DNA of 10,770 nt, from the NCBI GenBank assembly GCA_023136725.1, contig JAGLQR010000029.1, positions 1 to 10,770 on the forward strand. The letters are read 5' to 3'. Shown piece after piece: positions 7,323 to 10,770 of this stretch. This DNA comes from Candidatus Aminicenantota bacterium. Lineage in GTDB: Bacteria; Acidobacteriota; Aminicenantia; UBA2199. A program made the translations under genes and the position numbers. How positions within the stretch are numbered: position 1 is the stretch's first letter; each line of letters starts with the position of its first letter. The notes below the pieces were generated by a model. The model had not been told where the DNA came from, ran no database searches, and saw nothing but the letters and a program-made list of their open reading frames with translations.

Positions 7323-7350
7323 TTGAGATATAACAGACAGAATTTATATA
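7323..7350 (+). promoter_or_regulatory. Candidate promoter for the secreted modular-protein genes
   Basis: TTGAGA (7323-7328) and TATATA (7345-7350) are separated by 16 bp and lie 35 bp before the ATG of the first plus-strand gene, leaving a short leader with GGAG (7376-7379). It lies in the 178-bp divergent intergenic region, which is AT-rich, so alternatives such as TATATT at 7353-7358 are possible. Confidence 0.35.
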
Positions 7351-7385
7351 CTTATATTAGAAAGTTATAATTACTGGAGAAAAAC

Positions 7386-9023
7386 ATGAAAAGAAGTTTA
7401 ATGTTAATTGCAATTTTTATGGTTACATCTTTTATAGTCTTTGGACAATCTATAACTGTAACTTCACCGGCAGCAGGTAATGAGTGGATAATTAGTAGCA
7501 CCCACGATATTACCTGGTCCAAAACAGGGGATATGAATGAATTTGTTAAGATAAGGCTGTTTGACAGGACAGGAACTATAAGGGTCCTGGCAATTGCAGA
7601 CAGAACCGCTAATAATGGGATTTTTCGGGATTGGACAATTCCATCGACCATCTCTCCGGGAGATTATATTGTTAAAGTAAAAACAGTTGACAATGCGGTT
7701 GAGGATGACAGCGGAGTATTCAGTATCAGGAGAGAGGTACTCGAGGAGATACCCTCGATTAACGTTACATCTCCTTCTTCCTCCAGTAGGTGGGAGCGGG
7801 GAAGAACCAAGACAATAAGTTGGACAAAGATAGGAACCATGGATTCCAGAGTAAAAATTCATCTTATGAATGAAGCGGGAACATCTGAAGTTTTGGCCAT
7901 TATTGCTAACACCCCTAATGATGAGAACCATCCATGGCCGATCCCGGGAACCCTCTCAGCAGGTAGATACAGGGTCAGAGTTCAAACTCTGGATAACAGG
8001 GTCACCAAAAACAGCCAGATCTTCAACATTACAACTCTTCCCACCATAACTTTACCGGAAAGCACAGTCGTGGAAACCAGACGTGTGCTCCCGGAGAGTT
8101 CCGGACCAGTGATCAGAGTAGTTTATCCAAATGGTGGTGAAACACTGACAAGAGGAAGCAGGGTTGAAATCAGATGGGAATGTGTTGACGGTTTCAATCC
8201 CCCGAGGATAAAGATCCAGAAGAATGGAAGGACAATAAGGGAATACGGGCCTTCAAGATTATATCCTGTTCCTTCAAGGGGCGGCTACATCTGGCCCTGG
8301 TTCGTACCTTCAGATCTGGCTCCCGGATCAGACTATAAGATCAGAATAGAGAAAGGGGATTTCTCGAGATCAAATGATAAAAGTGACAACAATTTCACGA
8401 TCTCCTCCGACTTGAATATTGAGGTTGTAGAACCCAGGGGTGGTGGGCTTGTTGCTACGAACGGGAAAATTATCAGATGGAGAGCCGGAGGGGTTGAAGG
8501 AAATGTAAATGTCCATCTTCAGAGAGCGGACGGAAGAGGAGGGGATCAGCTGATCCGTTCAAATGTCCCTGCAACACCGAGCCACTTCCTCTGGTATGTC
8601 GGGGCACTGGAACGGGCCGGGACAATTATAAGCAGGGAAAACTATAAAATTATAGTTTCATCTGCAGACGGCTCTGTCAGCGGCGAGAGCAACTCCTTTC
8701 AGATAATAGTACCGACACTGGAAGTCACTTCTCCGGGAAGTGGAAGAAAAAGGTTAGAGGATACTCTTAGCATCCGATGGAACAACTCTCCCGGATTTCA
8801 CGGTAATGTGAATGTTATCCTTGAACAACAGAGGGAGAGAGGTACATTTACGGAATATCAGACTCTTTTCACTAATACACATGATAAGAGCCTGAGCTGG
8901 AGAATTCCGCCGGATCACGGGCTTGACCCATTCCCGACAGGCAGAAATTACAGGATAGTTGTGAGATCGGTCAGATGCCCTAACCTGATCATTGCAAGAG
9001 GAGCGTGGTTCGAAGTCAGATAG
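7386..9023 (+). CDS. Exported protein with five Kre9/KNH-type beta-sandwich domains
   Basis: 545 residues with a Sec signal peptide: basic MKRS, hydrophobic core LMLIAIFMVTSFIVF and likely cleavage near residues 20-22. The rest is a chain of repeated modules of the Ser-Thr-rich GPI-anchored/Kre9-KNH type, recognised by ITVTSPAAG...W at the start, a central IxW, KIRLF or NVHLQ strand, and W.IP...PG.Y.V.V near the end. Approximate domains: 23-115, 124-215, 242-339 (VVYPNGGETLTRGS), 343-441 and 444-545. A proline/threonine-rich linker (216-240) separates domains 2 and 3. Domains 4 and 5 form a subtype sharing GNVNV. There is no LPXTG, lipobox, membrane anchor or evident type IX sorting domain, so how it stays on or leaves the cell is not visible. 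The start is supported by GGAG (7376-7379), 6 nt away. Likely a structural or adhesive surface protein; enzymatic activity is not suggested. The gene heads a run of three related genes. Confidence 0.9.
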   Translation: MKRSLMLIAIFMVTSFIVFGQSITVTSPAAGNEWIISSTHDITWSKTGDMNEFVKIRLFDRTGTIRVLAIADRTANNGIFRDWTIPSTISPGDYIVKVKTVDNAVEDDSGVFSIRREVLEEIPSINVTSPSSSSRWERGRTKTISWTKIGTMDSRVKIHLMNEAGTSEVLAIIANTPNDENHPWPIPGTLSAGRYRVRVQTLDNRVTKNSQIFNITTLPTITLPESTVVETRRVLPESSGPVIRVVYPNGGETLTRGSRVEIRWECVDGFNPPRIKIQKNGRTIREYGPSRLYPVPSRGGYIWPWFVPSDLAPGSDYKIRIEKGDFSRSNDKSDNNFTISSDLNIEVVEPRGGGLVATNGKIIRWRAGGVEGNVNVHLQRADGRGGDQLIRSNVPATPSHFLWYVGALERAGTIISRENYKIIVSSADGSVSGESNSFQIIVPTLEVTSPGSGRKRLEDTLSIRWNNSPGFHGNVNVILEQQRERGTFTEYQTLFTNTHDKSLSWRIPPDHGLDPFPTGRNYRIVVRSVRCPNLIIARGAWFEVR

Positions 9024-9059
9024 TTTTTAATAATATAAAGAGTTAGAGGGGAGGAAAAA

Positions 9060-10181
9060 ATGAAAAAATTATTAAGACTGTTTATTTTATCAGCGTTAAT
9101 CTCAGGGTTATCATTTGCAGGGGTTCTAAATGTAACATCTCCCGCTGCAAATTCGCAATGGTGTATAAATGATTCCAACAATAAGCTTGAAATAAGGTGG
9201 CATGAAACCCCGCACGATCATCAATTGGTAAAGATCAGATTGTTCGACAGCGGGGCAAACACAAAAATAATGGACATTGCGAATGACGCCATTAATGATG
9301 GAGCTTACAACTGGCTAATTCCGGCTACTGTTCAGCCTGGCCAGTATACAGTGTTGGTAAAAACAACGGACAACCAGGAGTTTGATTTCAGTGCACCCAT
9401 TACTATCAAGAGCTGTTCCGAGACCGAGCCATTTGTTCCTGTGGGGACACTGGAAGGGAAAGTTCATTTTATACCGAAACCTGATCTGGAAATCAAGATT
9501 ATCCCAATTCCGGGATCTGTTGATATATATCAGAAGGCATTAGTTGAGTTCAGGGTCAAAAATATCGGAGCAGGCAGTTCAAAAGCAACAAAATTGAAGG
9601 CATTTATAGGCACAACCAACACAAACACCTGGGATGTGGGACCATTGGATCCCGGCAGGTTTATGTATAAAACCAAAGATATAACACCTGGAGGGGTAGG
9701 ATATATAATGTGGTCTGCAGTTGTTGATAAGGATAATCTGATCGGGGACAATAACAGACAGAACAACTTTGCAAAGTATAAAATGCCAGTCAAAGGGCCT
9801 GACCTTATCGTCTGTCTTTCGAACGGAAAACGTCCTGCTGTGGGGAGCAGAGTTGATATTCATGCTGATGTTAAAAACATCGGAGTAGTAAAATCAAAAA
9901 GCTGTGAATTGAGACTTTATGTCAAACAGAAAGGGGTAACCAAACACACCATCCCGGCACTTGATCCGGGAAAATCTTTCAGGGTAACAAGGAAACATGG
10001 ATGGGCATTAGCCGGAACAAAAAAAATAACAGCTTTTATTGACTGGAATTTTAAACTTCCTGAATCCAATGAGAAGAATAATAAGATAGAAACCTCCTAT
10101 TTCGTAAGACTTCCACATCATGACAAATATGCTGTTTCAACCGGGAAGTTCTTCTGTTCGGACGGAACAAAGATTCAATAA
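9060..10181 (+). CDS. Exported protein with one Kre9/KNH-type domain and two CARDB domains
   Basis: 373 residues. Signal peptide MKKLLRLFILSALISGLSFA with probable cleavage after SFA (residue 20). A Kre9-like domain (about 22-117) closely resembles the first domain of the upstream gene (NVTSPAANSQW, LVKIRLFDSG, NWLIPATVQPGQYTVLVKT). After a proline-containing linker come two CARDB-type domains, about 141-235 and 247-347. Each shows the PDL start, a V.VKNIG core (RVKNIGAG, DVKNIGVV), an LDPG turn, and the closing asparagine-rich motif (DNLIGDNNRQNNF; LPESNEKNN). CARDB modules are cell-adhesion-related bacterial domains, so a surface-binding role is inferred. The start has a very strong ribosome binding site, GGAGG (9050-9054), with a 5-A spacer. 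It lies 36 bp after the previous gene with no terminator between, suggesting co-transcription. No C-terminal anchor is seen. Confidence 0.9.
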   Translation: MKKLLRLFILSALISGLSFAGVLNVTSPAANSQWCINDSNNKLEIRWHETPHDHQLVKIRLFDSGANTKIMDIANDAINDGAYNWLIPATVQPGQYTVLVKTTDNQEFDFSAPITIKSCSETEPFVPVGTLEGKVHFIPKPDLEIKIIPIPGSVDIYQKALVEFRVKNIGAGSSKATKLKAFIGTTNTNTWDVGPLDPGRFMYKTKDITPGGVGYIMWSAVVDKDNLIGDNNRQNNFAKYKMPVKGPDLIVCLSNGKRPAVGSRVDIHADVKNIGVVKSKSCELRLYVKQKGVTKHTIPALDPGKSFRVTRKHGWALAGTKKITAFIDWNFKLPESNEKNNKIETSYFVRLPHHDKYAVSTGKFFCSDGTKIQ

Positions 10182-10183
10182 AC

Positions 10184-10221
10184 TTTACTTATAGAAACCA
10201 GCTCAAGTAAAAATAAGAGCT
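10184..10221 (+). promoter_or_regulatory. Possible RNA pseudoknot in the leader of the third secreted-protein gene
   Basis: TTTACTT (10184-10190) pairs perfectly with AAGTAAA (10205-10211). AGCTC (10200-10204), inside that loop, pairs perfectly with GAGCT (10217-10221) downstream. The two stems are crossed, as in an H-type pseudoknot with loops of 9, 0 and 5 nt, ending 8 nt before the GGAG of the next gene. Stem 1 is AT-rich and the structure is drawn by eye, so it may be chance. Confidence 0.25.
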
Positions 10222-10229
10222 AAGAAAAT

Positions 10230-10233
10230 GGAG
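10230..10233 (+). promoter_or_regulatory. Ribosome binding site that sets a GTG start
   Basis: GGAG followed by AAAAA places the GTG at 10239-10241 at ideal spacing. The nearby ATG at 10228 is out of frame and meets TGA after four codons. The same GGAG-plus-A-rich layout precedes the two upstream genes, which supports the GTG start and the signal peptide that follows. Confidence 0.75.
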
Positions 10234-10238
10234 AAAAA

Positions 10239-10770
10239 GTGAAAAGACTACTCATATTTTTATTCATTTTTATTTTAGGGATAAGCTGTATTACCTCAGC
10301 AGGGATACAGATTTTCAAACCATCTATGAATGAAACAATCAATAAGGGGAAGGACTATACTATTCGGTGGAATTTGGCAGGAACAGTTCAAGATTTTGTA
10401 AAAATAAGGCTATTCAAAAAAAACGGGATGATCAAGGTACTCAACATCACTGATTCAACTTCTTCAGTTAAGGGACTATTCCTCTTGAAAAAGCACCTCA
10501 TAAACAATATGATGTCGGGAACCTATATTATCAGAGTAAGATCCATAAACAATAAAGTATCCGGAGACAGTGCCCCGTTCAAAATTGATAACAATAAAGA
10601 ACCGAACATAGGGATAATTCACGTGGAAGCATTCAAACCGCCCGCACCGAAAGAGAAAATACACAGGCACAGAGCCCCTCAAATCCTTGAAGTGATAGCA
10701 CCTAACGGAGGTGAAAAAAGACCGGGAGACAACCTGAATATAAGGTGGAACAATTCACCCGGATTTCATG
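10239..10770 (+). CDS. Exported Kre9/KNH-type modular protein, GTG start, 3' part beyond window
   Basis: Open frame of 177 codons from GTG to the right edge with no stop. Signal peptide: basic KR, hydrophobic LLIFLFIFILGI and likely cleavage near TSA-G (residues 19-22). The preceding LGISC is a poor lipobox. A first Kre9-like domain (about 22-115) matches the N-terminal domains of the two upstream genes in its FVKIRLF strand and GTYIIRVRS end, but has lost the usual W.IP motif (LFLLKKHLI instead). A basic, proline-containing linker follows (about 130-145). A second domain then begins with LEVIAPNGGEKRPGDNLNIRW and is cut shortly after WNNSPGFH, a stretch identical to domain 5 of the first gene. 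The gene starts 57 bp after the previous stop and is probably in the same transcript. Total length and further domains are unknown. Likely another surface or secreted structural protein. Confidence 0.85.
   Translation, partial: MKRLLIFLFIFILGISCITSAGIQIFKPSMNETINKGKDYTIRWNLAGTVQDFVKIRLFKKNGMIKVLNITDSTSSVKGLFLLKKHLINNMMSGTYIIRVRSINNKVSGDSAPFKIDNNKEPNIGIIHVEAFKPPAPKEKIHRHRAPQILEVIAPNGGEKRPGDNLNIRWNNSPGFH

Noticed and set aside
7464..7931. 155-codon minus-strand frame opposite the first Kre9-like gene
   Set aside because: The plus strand has signal peptide, ribosome binding site and repeated domains; the minus-strand product has no recognisable feature.
9530..9863. Minus-strand frames of 87 and 94 codons
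   Set aside because: Overlap each other and lie antisense to the CARDB region of the second secreted gene.
10288..10320. Lipoprotein signal in the third secreted gene (Cys after LGIS)
   Set aside because: The -3 position is Gly instead of Leu/Val/Ile, and a normal signal peptidase I site (TSA-G) follows; not a convincing lipobox.
10476..10682. 68-codon minus-strand frame near the right edge
   Set aside because: Antisense to the open GTG-started gene that continues past the window end.

Overview
The window comes from a bacterium with moderately AT-rich DNA, heavy use of AGA/AGG and ATA codons, and very compact gene packing. It carries undecaprenyl-phosphate-dependent polysaccharide genes and large secreted proteins built from Kre9/KNH-type and CARDB beta-sandwich modules. 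Most minus-strand genes lack a Shine-Dalgarno sequence, which would fit a lineage related to the FCB group or another uncultured phylum. Nothing in the window fixes the phylum. There are no rRNA, tRNA, CRISPR, IS or phage genes.

Minus strand, 1-7207. Reading leftward from the middle: a 10-TM EamA/DMT transporter (7207-6296), a 107-bp gap with a promoter-like sequence, then five tightly coupled genes. These are a GT4 glycosyltransferase (6188-5106), a WcaJ-type polyprenyl-phosphate sugar-1-phosphate transferase (5109-3712), a two-domain Clp/Hsp100-like AAA+ protein (3706-1940), a GlmU-like sugar-1-phosphate nucleotidyltransferase with a shortened C-terminus (1943-975), and a GHMP-family sugar kinase that runs off the left edge (968-1). 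The junctions are a 4-bp overlap, a 5-bp gap, a 4-bp overlap and a 6-bp gap, so this is almost certainly one operon. The logic is a surface-polysaccharide pathway: the kinase makes a sugar-1-phosphate, the nucleotidyltransferase activates it, the WcaJ-type enzyme starts the glycan on undecaprenyl phosphate, and the GT4 enzyme extends it.

The most unusual gene is the AAA+ protein in the middle of that operon. Both P-loops are intact, but both Walker B motifs, both Arg-finger positions, sensor 1 and sensor 2 of the second ATPase domain, and the aromatic pore loops look altered or missing. An IGF tripeptide sits where ClpA/ClpC carry their ClpP-docking loop. It reads as a repurposed Clp ATPase, perhaps a nucleotide-binding switch or scaffold, dedicated to the polysaccharide pathway.

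Plus strand, 7386-10770. After a 178-bp divergent intergenic region come three consecutive genes for exported modular proteins: five Kre9-like domains (7386-9023); one Kre9-like domain plus two CARDB domains (9060-10181); and a GTG-started gene with at least the start of a second Kre9-like domain, cut by the right edge (10239-10770). All three share a related N-terminal domain and a strong GGAG-type ribosome binding site followed by an A-rich spacer, unlike the minus-strand genes. They are probably cell-surface or secreted structural/adhesive proteins. The 57-bp gap before the third gene can be drawn as an H-type pseudoknot. No stretch longer than 300 bp lacks a gene.
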